Positions 25,736 through 35,462 of a stretch of 64,000 nucleotides of DNA are shown here, piece by piece. The translations under genes and the position numbers were made by a program. The stretch comes from JACVSF01 sp036702855 (lineage in GTDB: Bacteria > Cyanobacteriota > Cyanobacteriia > Phormidesmidales > Phormidesmidaceae), in the NCBI GenBank assembly GCA_036702855.1, contig DATNQF010000112.1:1-64000 (forward strand). The letters run 5' to 3'. The notes beneath the pieces were generated by a model. The model was not told where the DNA came from. It did no database searches and was given only the letters and a program-made list of their open reading frames with translations. The first letter of the stretch is position 1; each line of letters starts with the position of its first letter.

Positions 25736-26146
25736 ATGCACCCTATGACGCCACTGATTGCTGATCAAACGGCTGAAACCTGGAACAGTAGAGGCTGTGC
25801 TTTTTGTGAAAACAGTCAGTTCGAGGAAGCTCTAGAGGCATTTGCTCAGGCAATTGCGATCGCCCCTAGCTACTGCACTGCCTGGAACAATCGGGGAAAT
25901 GCTCTGTGCGGCCTTAATCGCTCTGCTGAAGCGCTATCTGCTTATGACAAAGCGGTTGCCTTGAGGCCAACTTACCACCAGGCTTGGTTCAACCGAGGCA
26001 AATTGCTGGCAGAGATGGGAGCCTATGGCAATGCACTAGAGTCCTATGAGCGTGCGATCGCACTAGCCGCAGAACCCCACTACCTCCATGCTCGTGAGGA
26101 TATCTGGTTGAAGCGCAAACTATTCAGCCATACCAGAAGCGTTTAA
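25736..26146 (+). CDS. small TPR-repeat protein
   Basis: This 136-residue protein consists of three tetratricopeptide repeats (AETWNSRGCAF, CTAWNNRGNAL and HQAWFNRGKLL, each followed by A/L-rich helices) and a short basic tail. TPR proteins are scaffolds for protein-protein contact. The partner is unknown. It has no signal peptide, so it is probably cytosolic. It is a single-gene unit ending at a strong terminator. Confidence 0.85.
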   Translation: MHPMTPLIADQTAETWNSRGCAFCENSQFEEALEAFAQAIAIAPSYCTAWNNRGNALCGLNRSAEALSAYDKAVALRPTYHQAWFNRGKLLAEMGAYGNALESYERAIALAAEPHYLHAREDIWLKRKLFSHTRSV

Positions 26147-26158
26147 GCCCCTAAACGC

Positions 26159-26195
26159 GAACGCCTGCTTGTTAGGAGCAAGCAGGCGTTCTTTG
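26159..26195 (+). terminator. rho-independent terminator after the TPR gene
   Basis: A perfect 13-bp stem (GAACGCCTGCTTG / CAAGCAGGCGTTC) with a 7-base loop lies between two convergent genes and probably blocks transcripts from both sides. The T tract is short. Confidence 0.85.
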
Positions 26196-26238
26196 CATGT
26201 TAATAGTGGTTTTTCAAGAGAGCAAACAGCTGTTCCCT

Positions 26239-29200
26239 CTACAGTAAGGCTAGGCGTTCTTTGAGGATTTCCGCCTGTTTCTGGGCCTCAGCCAGGGCAT
26301 CTCGCGTCCCCTGGACCACATCAGCGGGCGCTTTATCGACAAAGCCTGAATTGCTTAGGCGACCCGAGAGGGCTTTGATTTCTCCCTCGATCTTGCCAAG
26401 GTCTTTCTCTAGCTTGGCCCTGAGCGCATCAACATCGACAAAACCTGTCAACGGAATCAAGACTTGGACTGTGCCGACTACCCCAGCAAACATTTGTCGT
26501 TGGGGCATCACAGGCTCAGCGGCAGGTAGGTCAGCAGGGGGTAAGGCTGCTATAGGCTCTGTAACAGGCAGTAGGGGTTGAGGCTCAGCCGCTGTGATGA
26601 GCTTCGGTTCCGTCGGTTCGGGGGAGGACTGGCGCTGACCGAGCACTTCCTGAGCCCAAGTATTTACCTGTCCCCAGAACCGCTGACGCTTATCTGCATT
26701 GAGTAAGTTACGGCTGACAAACCACAGAGCGTAGCTGAGACCGACTAACCGCAGAAGCCCAGCTACGAGAGGTATGCTCTCTAGCGTTCCAACGATAGAG
26801 CCTAGGAGACGGAACACGATGATCAGAGCAAACAGCAGCAGCAGTGTGAGGGCTGGCCGCCGGACGTCGCTAGAGAATTCGTCTAGATAGGTCAAGGGCT
26901 CTTCGAGCAGAGGTCGCATCGTTGACCAGAAGTCTTTAAATTCCGCCGCTACCACTTTCACATCGACTCTCCCGTTGGTCTCGGGATTTGATGCGCCTGA
27001 CTCAGGTGCTGCTGCGGTTGCCTTGGGCGCTGCTGCGGCTACTTCAGATGGAACTACATCTGGGGCTAGGACTGCGGATTGAGCAATGCCCTCAAGGGTG
27101 AGGGTTGCAACTTTGGCTGCATCTTTAATGTAAGTCTCAGTCGCTAGGAGAACTTGCTGCTCGGCTGGGTTTTCCGTTTTAAGAATGGCTTCGATCCGGG
27201 CTCCTGGTTTAATGCCTGCTTCGGCTCGCAGGTTACGAATGGTGCGGATAGTGCCGATCAGCAGCTCAAACTGTTCCTCTAGGGCTGGATCAATAAGATC
27301 CGCCTCAACTTCGGGGTAAGGTTGCACTGCCAGGAAATCGTCGTCTCCAAGTTGGGTCAGAGTGTGCCAAACTTCCTCCGTAATGTGAGGCATGAAGGGG
27401 TGCAGCAGCTTGAGAATGCCATCTAGCACAAAAGCCAGGGTTTGCTGGGCTGTTTGTTTAGTAACGCCCTCTGCGTGGAATCGGGGTTTGACCAGTTCGA
27501 TGTACCAGTCGCAGAAGTCACCCCAGACAAAGTCGTACAGTTCTTTTGCCGCTTCACCCAGACCATAGTTGCCTAGGTATGCCCGCGTCTTCTGCACTAC
27601 CTGATTAAAGCGGGACAAGATCCAGCGATCGCTCAGTTCTAGATTCGCCCGATCTGGCTTGCCCAGTTGAGCTGGGGTTTGACCGCCCAGGTTCATCATC
27701 ACAAAGCGGGAAGCATTCCACAGTTTATTAGTGAAGTTGCGGGAGGCTTCTACCGAGATGGATTCGTCGGTTTTGCGATCGTACTCCAGGCGAATGTCTT
27801 GACCGGCCCCGGCCACCTCTCGAATTAGGGTATAGCGCAAGGCATCGGTGCCGTACTTATTGATCAGCAGTAGAGGGTCGATGCCGTTGTTGGCCGACTT
27901 CGACATTTTCTTGTTGTTCTCATCCCGCACCAGCCCATGAATGTAGACCGTCTCGAAGGGCATGGCGTCAGTGAAGTGGCCCGCCATCATCGTCATCCGG
28001 GCAACCCAGAAGAAGATAATGTCAAAGCCAGTCACCAGGGTAGTGGTGGGGTAGTAGGTCTGGAAGTCCTTGGCAGTTTCATCGGGCCAGCCCATCGTAG
28101 AGAAGGGCCATAACCCAGAGGAGAACCAGGTATCAAGCACGTCGGGGTCTTGCTCTAGAACAACTGACTCCCCAAACTGCTCAACGGCTTCCGCTCTAGC
28201 TTCGGCTTCTGTTTTGGCTACGAAAAAGGGGGTATTGTCGGTGATCTCGCCGCCTGTCTCGCTCACCGCATACCAAGCCGGAATTTGGTGGCCCCACCAG
28301 AGCTGCCGGGAGATACACCAGTCTCTCAGGCTGACCAGCCAGTCACGATACACCTTAGTCCAGCGCTCGGGCACGAAGCGGGGGGAGTTCTGGTTATCTA
28401 GGAAATCTAGGGCTTTGTCGGCTAGGGGGCGAATTTTGACGAACCACTGGGTCGAGAGCAATGGCTCGACAGGCACTTTACCGCGATCGCTGTAGGGCAC
28501 TGTGTGGTGGTAATCTTCCACCTTTACCAGCACGCCGTCTTCTTCTAACTGTTTGACCACGGCTTTGCGGGCCTCAAAGCGATCGAGTCCCTGGAAGGGG
28601 CCAGCGTTCTCATTCATGGACCCGTCTTTGTTCATGACGGTGATCAAGGGCAGGTCGTGGCGTTTGCCCATCTCAAAGTCATTGGGGTCGTGGGCTGGAG
28701 TGACTTTAACGCAGCCTGTTCCGAAGGAGGCATCGACGTACTCATCAGCAATGATGGGAATTTCCCGATCCATGATGGGCAGCATTAGGGTCTTACCCAC
28801 CAACGCTTGGTACCGCTCGTCGTTGGGGTTCACTGCAACGGCAGTGTCGCCTAGCATGGTTTCGGGGCGCGTAGTGGCGACTTCCACGTAGCCAGAACCG
28901 TCGGTCAGCGGATAGCGGAAATGCCAGAGATTGCCGTCTACTTCCTTATTCTCTACCTCTAAATCAGAGACAGCGGACTGAGTTCCTGGGCACCAGTTCA
29001 CCATGTAGTTGCCCCGGTAGATCAGCCCCTCTTTGTAGAGCTGGGTAAAGGCGTGGAGAACAGCAGCAGACAGACCCTCATCCATGGTGAAGCGCTCGCG
29101 GCTCCAGTCCACAGAAACGCCCAGCTTACGCAGTTGATTGACGATGGTGCCGCCCGATTCCTCCTTCCATTCCCAGGCGCGCTCTAGGAATTTCTCGCGA

Positions 29201-29535
29201 CCGACATCGCTGCGAGACTTGCCCTGCGATCGCAACTCTCGCTCCAAAATTGTTTGCACTGCAATGCTGGCATGGTCAGTTCCGGGCAGCCACAGAGTAT
29301 TACGACCGAGCATGCGGTGGTAGCGTACCAGAGTATCGATCAGTGTCTCCTCAAAGGCGTGACCCATGTGCAGACTGCCCGTGACGTTAGGCGGTGGAAT
29401 GACGACGCAGTAGGGATCGCCTCCTTGGTCTGGATCGGCTTTAAAGACCTGGTTTTCTTCCCACTTTTGCTGCCATTTGGCTTCTGCAACCGAGGGATCA
29501 TACTGAGTGGAGAGCGTGGGAATAGCTGCCGTCAT
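26239..29535 (-). CDS. valS: valyl-tRNA synthetase with a CAAD membrane domain
   Basis: ValRS charges tRNA-Val. The class I signatures are present: HMGH near residue 57 and KMSKS in KKMSKSANNG. The protein is 1098 aa, longer than usual. The extra length comes from about 190 residues inserted before the C-terminal coiled-coil arm (arm about 1028-1098). The insert starts near residue 821 with an Ala/Pro linker. It has a conserved FKDFW (866-870), two hydrophobic helices (about 895-913 and 921-940), and a second proline-rich linker. This matches the CAAD domain, known to be appended to some cyanobacterial synthetases and to anchor them to thylakoids. The gene stands alone on its strand. Confidence 0.95.
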   Translation of the reverse strand: MTAAIPTLSTQYDPSVAEAKWQQKWEENQVFKADPDQGGDPYCVVIPPPNVTGSLHMGHAFEETLIDTLVRYHRMLGRNTLWLPGTDHASIAVQTILERELRSQGKSRSDVGREKFLERAWEWKEESGGTIVNQLRKLGVSVDWSRERFTMDEGLSAAVLHAFTQLYKEGLIYRGNYMVNWCPGTQSAVSDLEVENKEVDGNLWHFRYPLTDGSGYVEVATTRPETMLGDTAVAVNPNDERYQALVGKTLMLPIMDREIPIIADEYVDASFGTGCVKVTPAHDPNDFEMGKRHDLPLITVMNKDGSMNENAGPFQGLDRFEARKAVVKQLEEDGVLVKVEDYHHTVPYSDRGKVPVEPLLSTQWFVKIRPLADKALDFLDNQNSPRFVPERWTKVYRDWLVSLRDWCISRQLWWGHQIPAWYAVSETGGEITDNTPFFVAKTEAEARAEAVEQFGESVVLEQDPDVLDTWFSSGLWPFSTMGWPDETAKDFQTYYPTTTLVTGFDIIFFWVARMTMMAGHFTDAMPFETVYIHGLVRDENNKKMSKSANNGIDPLLLINKYGTDALRYTLIREVAGAGQDIRLEYDRKTDESISVEASRNFTNKLWNASRFVMMNLGGQTPAQLGKPDRANLELSDRWILSRFNQVVQKTRAYLGNYGLGEAAKELYDFVWGDFCDWYIELVKPRFHAEGVTKQTAQQTLAFVLDGILKLLHPFMPHITEEVWHTLTQLGDDDFLAVQPYPEVEADLIDPALEEQFELLIGTIRTIRNLRAEAGIKPGARIEAILKTENPAEQQVLLATETYIKDAAKVATLTLEGIAQSAVLAPDVVPSEVAAAAPKATAAAPESGASNPETNGRVDVKVVAAEFKDFWSTMRPLLEEPLTYLDEFSSDVRRPALTLLLLFALIIVFRLLGSIVGTLESIPLVAGLLRLVGLSYALWFVSRNLLNADKRQRFWGQVNTWAQEVLGQRQSSPEPTEPKLITAAEPQPLLPVTEPIAALPPADLPAAEPVMPQRQMFAGVVGTVQVLIPLTGFVDVDALRAKLEKDLGKIEGEIKALSGRLSNSGFVDKAPADVVQGTRDALAEAQKQAEILKERLALL

Positions 29536-29660
29536 CGCAAAATCGAGGGGCCTAAAATGTCACATTACTGACAGTGTACCTATCGATTCTGCCATGAGAC
29601 ATTTCGTAAACGTTGAAGAGCGCCTCAAGATTCCTAGGGAGAATTGCTGTGTGCTGCTCT

Positions 29661-31457
29661 TTAGGTGACTTGCAGAACAGGATCAACTGCTTCTTGGGTA
29701 ATCCGGATGGGCAGTTCTAAGGTGAATTTGGTGCCTTGGTTAGGGGTAGATTCACAGGTGATGCGCCCCCTGTGTTTCTCTTCAACAATTTGGCGACTAA
29801 TCGCTAGCCCTAGCCCTGTGCCGACCCCTGAAGGTTTGGTGGTAAAAAAGGCTTCGAAAATGTGGGGCAACTGATGAGCGGGAATACCGGGACCGTTATC
29901 GGTAATTTGAATTCTGATCCAATCAGAGCCGAATCGTTCGGTTGCGATCGCAATTTCTGGCTTCTGAGGAGGCTGTTCTTCCAACACATCTAGAGCATTG
30001 GCAAACAGGTTCATAAAGACCTGATACAGGCTGCCCGCATACCCCTCGATAATCGGAAGATCTCCATAGTTGCGAACAATGGAAATGCCCTTTTTCGTAC
30101 GGTTGTTAAGAATCAGCAAGGTGCTGTCGAGGCAATCGTGGAGATCGACTGGGCTAGCTGCCCCCTCGTCTAAGCGGGAAAAGTTTTTTAAGCTGAGGAC
30201 AATTTGCCGAGTGCGTTCAGCCCCGACCCTCATCGACTGCATGACTTTGGGCAAATCTTCTTCTAAAAACGGGAGTTCGATTTCTTCTAGTTTCTCCTCC
30301 ACAGGTACGGGAGTCTGGCTGACAGTGCTTTCGTAGGTGTGAATCAGGTCAATCAAATCGGCAATGTAGTTCTCAGCGTGACGTAAATTGCCGTAGATGA
30401 AGTTGACTGGATTGTTGATTTCGTGGGCAACCCCTGCCACCATCCGGCCCAAGCTCGACATTTTCTCGTTTTGCATCAAGGTTTGCTGAGTAGCCGCTTC
30501 CTGCTGATCGAGCAATTGCTTGACTCGCTCTATCAGATGATTCAAAGCACCGGCTAGCACTGCAGTTTCGTCCTGTGAGCTGACCGTTGCCCGTAGAGCA
30601 AAGTTGCCCTCCTCTGTAACGCGTTGGGCTACAGCGCTGACTTCATTAATGGGCTGGGCAATGGCCCGGCTGATGGCTTGGACTAGGAGGGATGCGATCG
30701 CAACTGATAGTCCGATGCCTCCCAACATTAGTAGCAACATTGTAGTCTGAGCCTGTTTCAAGTCTCTGGTAGCTGTTACCTGCTCGGTTAGAGCAACCTC
30801 TTGCAACTTCTCCAAATCTTCAGTCAGGCTTTCCAACTTCCGATCAACGCCTTGAGCTTCGGGAGTCAGGAGTGACACTCTAAGTTGTGCTGAATTATCC
30901 AGAGTGGGTAACGCTGCCTCAATGTCTGCCATCTCTTCGGATAGCCAAGTGGTGTATTGGTCAACGGTCCCACTGTAGGTTGTTACTAGAGTTTGAAGGG
31001 CCTTAATTTCCTCCTTGGTTTCCTGGGTTGACTCATTGAGATAGTTTTCTCTCAGCTCAAGCCAAGCTTGAGAGAATAGTGGTAAGTGTTCTTGCAGAAG
31101 CTCTAGGTTGTGTTCGAGTTCACCAGGAAAGGTGAGACTGTCTGGTAGGGCCTGCTGGTGCATCCGTAGGTGGGAAAGCTGTAGCTGGAGTTGGCTGATC
31201 ATGGCCACTTCCTCTAGCACGTCCTCCCGCCGATGCTCAACCAGTTCATAGGCTTGCCGGCCCAAAACCATCGCTGTTGCGCTTCCCGTGACCGCGATCC
31301 CTAGCGACAAGAGGTAGCCGAAGTAAATTTTTTGGCGAATGGAGAGCCGATTGATCCAGGCTCGGCAGCGTTGTAGGTGCGGGTGTGTGGCCTTTGCGGC
31401 GAAAAACCGACGAACGCTTGACTTGGGTGGCTGGGGCTGAAAAGCTTCGACAGTCAT
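29661..31457 (-). CDS. membrane sensor histidine kinase with HAMP domain
   Basis: This is a 598-residue sensor kinase. TM1 (about 45-67) and TM2 (about 240-262) flank a helical extracytoplasmic domain of about 170 residues, rich in Leu, Gln and Glu and without cysteines, like four-helix-bundle sensors. A HAMP domain (262-315) follows. The HisKA box is GVAHEINNPVNF with His345, and the ATPase domain carries NLFANALDVL and GTGLGLAIS. The EINNP variant places it with NtrB-like cyanobacterial kinases. The signal is unknown and no response regulator gene is adjacent. Confidence 0.88.
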   Translation of the reverse strand: MTVEAFQPQPPKSSVRRFFAAKATHPHLQRCRAWINRLSIRQKIYFGYLLSLGIAVTGSATAMVLGRQAYELVEHRREDVLEEVAMISQLQLQLSHLRMHQQALPDSLTFPGELEHNLELLQEHLPLFSQAWLELRENYLNESTQETKEEIKALQTLVTTYSGTVDQYTTWLSEEMADIEAALPTLDNSAQLRVSLLTPEAQGVDRKLESLTEDLEKLQEVALTEQVTATRDLKQAQTTMLLLMLGGIGLSVAIASLLVQAISRAIAQPINEVSAVAQRVTEEGNFALRATVSSQDETAVLAGALNHLIERVKQLLDQQEAATQQTLMQNEKMSSLGRMVAGVAHEINNPVNFIYGNLRHAENYIADLIDLIHTYESTVSQTPVPVEEKLEEIELPFLEEDLPKVMQSMRVGAERTRQIVLSLKNFSRLDEGAASPVDLHDCLDSTLLILNNRTKKGISIVRNYGDLPIIEGYAGSLYQVFMNLFANALDVLEEQPPQKPEIAIATERFGSDWIRIQITDNGPGIPAHQLPHIFEAFFTTKPSGVGTGLGLAISRQIVEEKHRGRITCESTPNQGTKFTLELPIRITQEAVDPVLQVT

Positions 31458-31592
31458 GCAAACGAGGTCTCAAGCTAGATGGAACTAAGTGAACTCTGAA
31501 TGAGTTAAAGGCTAGGTTGCCGAGTCTGGGTTCACTCTGTAGTCTTCCCATCTATACCTCAGGAGTTGACGCGTTCCAGGATTAAGCAACAA

Positions 31593-31619
31593 GACAGGGG
31601 GATCACTGATCCCCCTGTC
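31593..31619 (-). terminator. long perfect hairpin after the small exported protein gene
   Basis: GACAGGGGGATCA and TGATCCCCCTGTC pair perfectly (13 bp) around a single base. On the minus strand it is followed by TTGTTGC. It lies downstream of the gene that ends at 31686. Confidence 0.75.
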
Positions 31620-31660
31620 TCATTAAGTCACGGTCTAAACTGCCTGTCTGCTGCTACTGC

Positions 31661-31684
31661 CAACGTCGTAAACAACGTCGTAAA
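31661..31684. repeat. 12-bp tandem repeat
   Basis: Two identical copies of CAACGTCGTAAA lie directly next to each other, immediately after the stop codon of the minus-strand gene at 31686. Confidence 0.8.
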
Positions 31685-31685
31685 C

Positions 31686-32066
31686 TTACGGCGTTCCGTT
31701 GACTGACTCAGCATCAGTGGGTTGTTCCGAGCCCTGGGTGGGTTGCTGGCGCAATGCTTCCTGCTGGCGCTGACGGAAACTGGCTGCTTCCGTAGAAATT
31801 TGCGCCTGCTGCCGCTGGCGAAACTCAGCCAGACTCATGTCATTCATTAGAACAGCCCGATGGATCAGTTCCATTGGAGCCATTGGGTCATTAAACAGGT
31901 CAGAGCCGCCATCTGGAGAGGCATACCCGGCATTGGGGTCGAGCATGCTGGCGTTACCTGTTGTGCTGGGTTGACTGGTTTGAGCCATTGCTGGGGCAAC
32001 TCCCAACAGACCAGACGCAGCCACGACGCCTACCAAAACTGTACCTAACTTGGGAAGGTATGCCAT
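31686..32066 (-). CDS. small exported Gln-rich protein, unknown function
   Basis: A 126-residue protein with a signal peptide (about residues 1-28, cleaved near AMAQTSQ). The mature part is hydrophilic and rich in Gln, Ser and Pro, with FRQRQQ twice (EFRQRQQAQ and SFRQRQQEA) inside what is probably a helix. I do not recognise a family. ATG 32066 has AGGAG 7 bases upstream; the longer frame from 32108 is less likely. It would act in the periplasm or lumen. Confidence 0.7.
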   Translation of the reverse strand: MAYLPKLGTVLVGVVAASGLLGVAPAMAQTSQPSTTGNASMLDPNAGYASPDGGSDLFNDPMAPMELIHRAVLMNDMSLAEFRQRQQAQISTEAASFRQRQQEALRQQPTQGSEQPTDAESVNGTP

Positions 32067-32231
32067 AGGAACACTCCTTGACACCACAAAATAAAAGTCT
32101 TTGAGCACAAACGATTCAATCCTTCAGGTTTAAAACTTGACGATTGAAACATGAAATACGTTCCGAATATAACAGACAACCCAGGAAGAACGATGGAATC
32201 CTCTTCAAAGGTCATTTGCCCAAAGTTTTAA

Positions 32232-33146
32232 TCACGCAATTCGGCGACGTAAAAGCGGCTGGATAGCGACTAATGCGATCGCACAAAACCCAACAAGAAC
32301 CGCTAAACACATTCCTAGGCTGATAGTAGCGAAGGGCGCTTGCAGCACAACACTGCCCAAAGACCAATCGGAATGTAAATAGATATAGCGTATCGGTTCA
32401 ATTGCGTAGGTTAACGGGTTGAGGCTAGCAACGACCTGTAGCCAACTAGGCATGAAGTCCAAGGGCACTAGCGCGGTGCTGGCAAAGAGCAACGGCAGGT
32501 TGGTGACGAAAATGACGGCGATCAGCTCAATATGTCCAGGCAGGGCAAAGGTCAGCCCTAAGCTGAGCGCTGTAACCCCCAGTACCAGTGTCATCACCAT
32601 AAGCAGCACCAAACCCAGCCCAACAGTGTCGGGCAACCCAGCGCCCAGGCAAGCACTCAGGCCAATGATGGCTGCGGTCTGCACCAAGCTCATAGCAGCA
32701 ATGAAAATGGCAGAGGCGACCACGATAGAGTAGCGAGATGCCAAAGGCGCTACCAAGAAGCGGTTCAAAAAGCCAAACTCCCGGTCAAACATGACAGGTA
32801 ATCCAGCATTTAATGCGCCACCAAAGGCCGTGAAGACAATGATGCCAGCAGCGAGAAACTGGCCGTAGTTGCTGCTTTCACCGAATAATCCCTTCGGTAC
32901 GTTTTGAAACAGTGCCCCGAAGAGAACCAACCAGATCAGGGGTTGAATGACGCCTGCTACCAGGGTGGAGGGCCGCCGCTGGAGTTGGATGAATAAGCGC
33001 CGAGTCATTGCCAGGGTTTCCTGGACAAAAGCGCCGGAGAAGAGGCCAGGGGGTTGAGCAGTTGCCCTTGACCCAACCTCAGATTTCCAGGCTTTCAGCT
33101 CGGGGTTCTCAATGGGTGAGGATTTGGGGGTGAGAGTAGTACTCAT
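32232..33146 (-). CDS. ABC-2 type transporter permease (DrrB-like)
   Basis: This 304-residue membrane protein has six hydrophobic segments and the ABC-2 signature region (LPLLFASTALVPLDFMPSWLQ, then NPLTYAIEPIRYI). It is the membrane half of an exporter whose ATPase lies 2 bases upstream. DrrB-type permeases export drugs, lipids or polysaccharide precursors; the cargo here is unknown. Its location downstream of ctaB and ctaA is typical in cyanobacteria, to my knowledge, though no link to heme has been shown by this sequence. Confidence 0.9.
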   Translation of the reverse strand: MSTTLTPKSSPIENPELKAWKSEVGSRATAQPPGLFSGAFVQETLAMTRRLFIQLQRRPSTLVAGVIQPLIWLVLFGALFQNVPKGLFGESSNYGQFLAAGIIVFTAFGGALNAGLPVMFDREFGFLNRFLVAPLASRYSIVVASAIFIAAMSLVQTAAIIGLSACLGAGLPDTVGLGLVLLMVMTLVLGVTALSLGLTFALPGHIELIAVIFVTNLPLLFASTALVPLDFMPSWLQVVASLNPLTYAIEPIRYIYLHSDWSLGSVVLQAPFATISLGMCLAVLVGFCAIALVAIQPLLRRRIA

Positions 33147-33148
33147 AG

Positions 33149-34192
33149 TTACGTGCCTTTCATGGATTCTTTGCGTTCTTTTTTCAGATCGCGGGTGCCC
33201 ACAGCAGCCAGTTCAGCATCCATGAGCGTGCGTCCGGTGGCAGCGAGATAGACATCATCGAGACTAGGGCGAGACTGGGAGATGCCGAAGGTCGGCAACC
33301 CTGCTTCCTTAAGGGCTTGCTGCACAGTGAGGAGGGCGTCGGAATGAGGTTCCACGACGAGGTTGAGAGAGTTGCCCTGGGCCGTGTTGATAATGATGTC
33401 TTGGACGAAGGGCAGCTTTGAGAGCAGGGATTGCACAGAAGCCGCTTCATCATCGGGGGTAAACTCGCGGATTCGCAGGGTAATGCGATCGCCCCCAATG
33501 CGATCTTTCAGCTCATTGGGCGTTCCTGCTGCAATCACCATACCGTTGTCGATAATGGCGACCCGATCCGCCAAGGCATCGACTTCTTCTAGGTAGTGGC
33601 TGGTAATCAGCACGGTTGTGCCTGCAGCTTTAAGCTGGCGCAGAAAGCGCCACACTGCTGAGCGGGTTTCGATGTCTAGGCCTACAGTAGGTTCGTCTAG
33701 TACCAGCACATCGGGCTGATGGAGCAAACCTAGAGCCAAGTCCAGCCGCTTCTTCAAGCCGCCGGAATAAGTGCCTGTCTTTTTGTCAGCGTAATCTGTT
33801 AGCTCCAACAGCTCGACCATTTGGGCAATGCGATCGCGAGCCACCTTTTTAGGGATGTGGTAGATATCTGCTTGCAACTGAAGCAGTTCGCGACCTGTTA
33901 ATACCTTGTCTAGCGCAACTTCTTGAGCAATGTAGCCAAGGCACTGACGAGCCATTTTGGGATTATCAACGACGGAGGTGCCGTTGACTTCGATCCGGCC
34001 TGCATCTGGACTAGCCAAAGTACATAGGCAGCGGATAGTGGTGGTCTTGCCCGCACCATTTGGCCCTAGCAAGCCAAAAATCTCGCCTGGTTGAATCTCC
34101 AAGGAAACGTCTTTGACCGCTTCCACTGATCCGTAGGTCTTCTTCAGCTTCTCAATTAGAACAGCAGGAGGCATACTGCTTGACCCGCTCAT
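33149..34192 (-). CDS. ABC transporter ATP-binding protein (DrrA-like)
   Basis: A 347-residue ATPase with Walker A GPNGAGKTT, signature YSGGLKKRLDLA, Walker B VLVLDEPT and a C-terminal regulatory extension of the DrrA type (about 220-347). It pairs with the ABC-2 permease that starts 2 bases after its stop. I use the ATG at 34192; an internal ATG six codons later is possible and a far upstream start at 34339 is not supported. A terminator hairpin separates it from ctaB upstream. Confidence 0.9.
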   Translation of the reverse strand: MSGSSSMPPAVLIEKLKKTYGSVEAVKDVSLEIQPGEIFGLLGPNGAGKTTTIRCLCTLASPDAGRIEVNGTSVVDNPKMARQCLGYIAQEVALDKVLTGRELLQLQADIYHIPKKVARDRIAQMVELLELTDYADKKTGTYSGGLKKRLDLALGLLHQPDVLVLDEPTVGLDIETRSAVWRFLRQLKAAGTTVLITSHYLEEVDALADRVAIIDNGMVIAAGTPNELKDRIGGDRITLRIREFTPDDEAASVQSLLSKLPFVQDIIINTAQGNSLNLVVEPHSDALLTVQQALKEAGLPTFGISQSRPSLDDVYLAATGRTLMDAELAAVGTRDLKKERKESMKGT

Positions 34193-34356
34193 TATAAATT
34201 TGGTTGTTACAAACTTTATTGTACCGAACTGGTTTTGCGGTCGGTCAAAAGGTGGGGGATCACAGCTGTGGGAATGAATGTGATCTAGGGGAACCTGTAG
34301 AGTTCGAGCAGATAGTTTCGAGCAGATACTTAAGGGCAACGACGATGACCCGTAGA

Positions 34357-34389
34357 AAAGCCTGGAAGATGGGTAATCCTCCAGGCTTT
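34357..34389 (-). terminator. rho-independent terminator after ctaB
   Basis: On the minus strand AAAGCCTGGA pairs perfectly with TCCAGGCTTT around a 13-base loop and runs into TTTTCTA. It lies 20 bases past the ctaB stop, so ctaAB and the ABC genes are at least partly separate transcripts. Confidence 0.8.
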
Positions 34390-34408
34390 GGTCAGGCTAA
34401 AAGGGGAT

Positions 34409-35395
34409 TTAGCCAATTTGGGGCAATGCACTAGCCAAGGTTTCTAAGCTGCCAGTCAACGCAGTCATCAGGTCGTGGGTGATGGGTAAGCTATCAATCA
34501 CCATTCCTGCAGAGAGCAGCATCATGTAGAAAATGGAGTACTTGAAGAGGTCTTTGGCTAAGTCGCGATCGCTAGGCGACTTGAGCAGCACCCAGGCTTT
34601 TTTGAGGAAAAGATAGCCAAGTGCGATCGCAATCACCGTGTATAACGCTCCCGTTACCCCAAGGGGATAAGTCATCATCAGCGTTACGGGGATCAGCACC
34701 AGAGTGTAGTACCAGATTTGTTTGGCGGTGGCTTCGTCTCCAACCACCACAGGCATCATCGGGACATTGACCTTGGCATAATCGTCCTGAATGAGCATGG
34801 CCAGCCCCCAGAAATGGGGCGGAGTCCAGATAAAGACGATGGCGAAGAACAACCAGGCAGGCCAACTCAATTCGCCGGTCACCGCTGCCCATCCCACAAG
34901 AGGAGGAATTGCACCCGCTGCGCCACCAATAACGATGTTTTGGGGCGAGGAGCGCTTTAGCCAATGGGTGTAAACCCCGACATAAACTGCAATTCCAACC
35001 ATGGAAAGGCAGGCACTCAGCAAGTTGGCAAAAACGGCTTGCAGCGTAAATGAGAGAATTGCCAGAATGGCGGCAAAGAGTAGGGCATCCCGGACTTGAA
35101 TACGACCTGAGGGAATGGGACGATGCCGGGTGCGCTCCATGTCGTAGTCAATGTCACGGTCGTAGACGCAGTTAATAGCCTGGGCGGAGGCAGCCGCTAA
35201 GGCCCCACTAAGTAGCGTCACCAGCAGCACCACGGGATTGACTCTACCGTGAGCAGCAACCATCATGCTGGCGGCGGTTTCTATGAGCAATAGGGGAATA
35301 ATGCGGGGCTTAGTCAGTTGCCAGTAGCTACGGATCACCTGCCAGATGCTGTCGTGGTGACGGGTAGCTCCTTGCCAGGTAGTGGATTGATTCAT
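34409..35395 (-). CDS. ctaB: protoheme IX farnesyltransferase (heme O synthase)
   Basis: CtaB adds a farnesyl group to heme B to give heme O, the first step toward heme A of cytochrome c oxidase. The prenyl-diphosphate binding motif NCVYDRDIDYD lies near residue 80, with the second aspartate motif further on. The protein has about nine membrane helices and is 328 aa long. It follows ctaA on the same strand, 67 bases apart, so both steps are probably co-transcribed. Confidence 0.95.
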   Translation of the reverse strand: MNQSTTWQGATRHHDSIWQVIRSYWQLTKPRIIPLLLIETAASMMVAAHGRVNPVVLLVTLLSGALAAASAQAINCVYDRDIDYDMERTRHRPIPSGRIQVRDALLFAAILAILSFTLQAVFANLLSACLSMVGIAVYVGVYTHWLKRSSPQNIVIGGAAGAIPPLVGWAAVTGELSWPAWLFFAIVFIWTPPHFWGLAMLIQDDYAKVNVPMMPVVVGDEATAKQIWYYTLVLIPVTLMMTYPLGVTGALYTVIAIALGYLFLKKAWVLLKSPSDRDLAKDLFKYSIFYMMLLSAGMVIDSLPITHDLMTALTGSLETLASALPQIG

Positions 35396-35462
35396 GCAGG
35401 CAGTTCCTTAAAGCATCGGACGGGGGTTGTCACAGCACTCAAAAATCGAAGAAATCGAAGCA

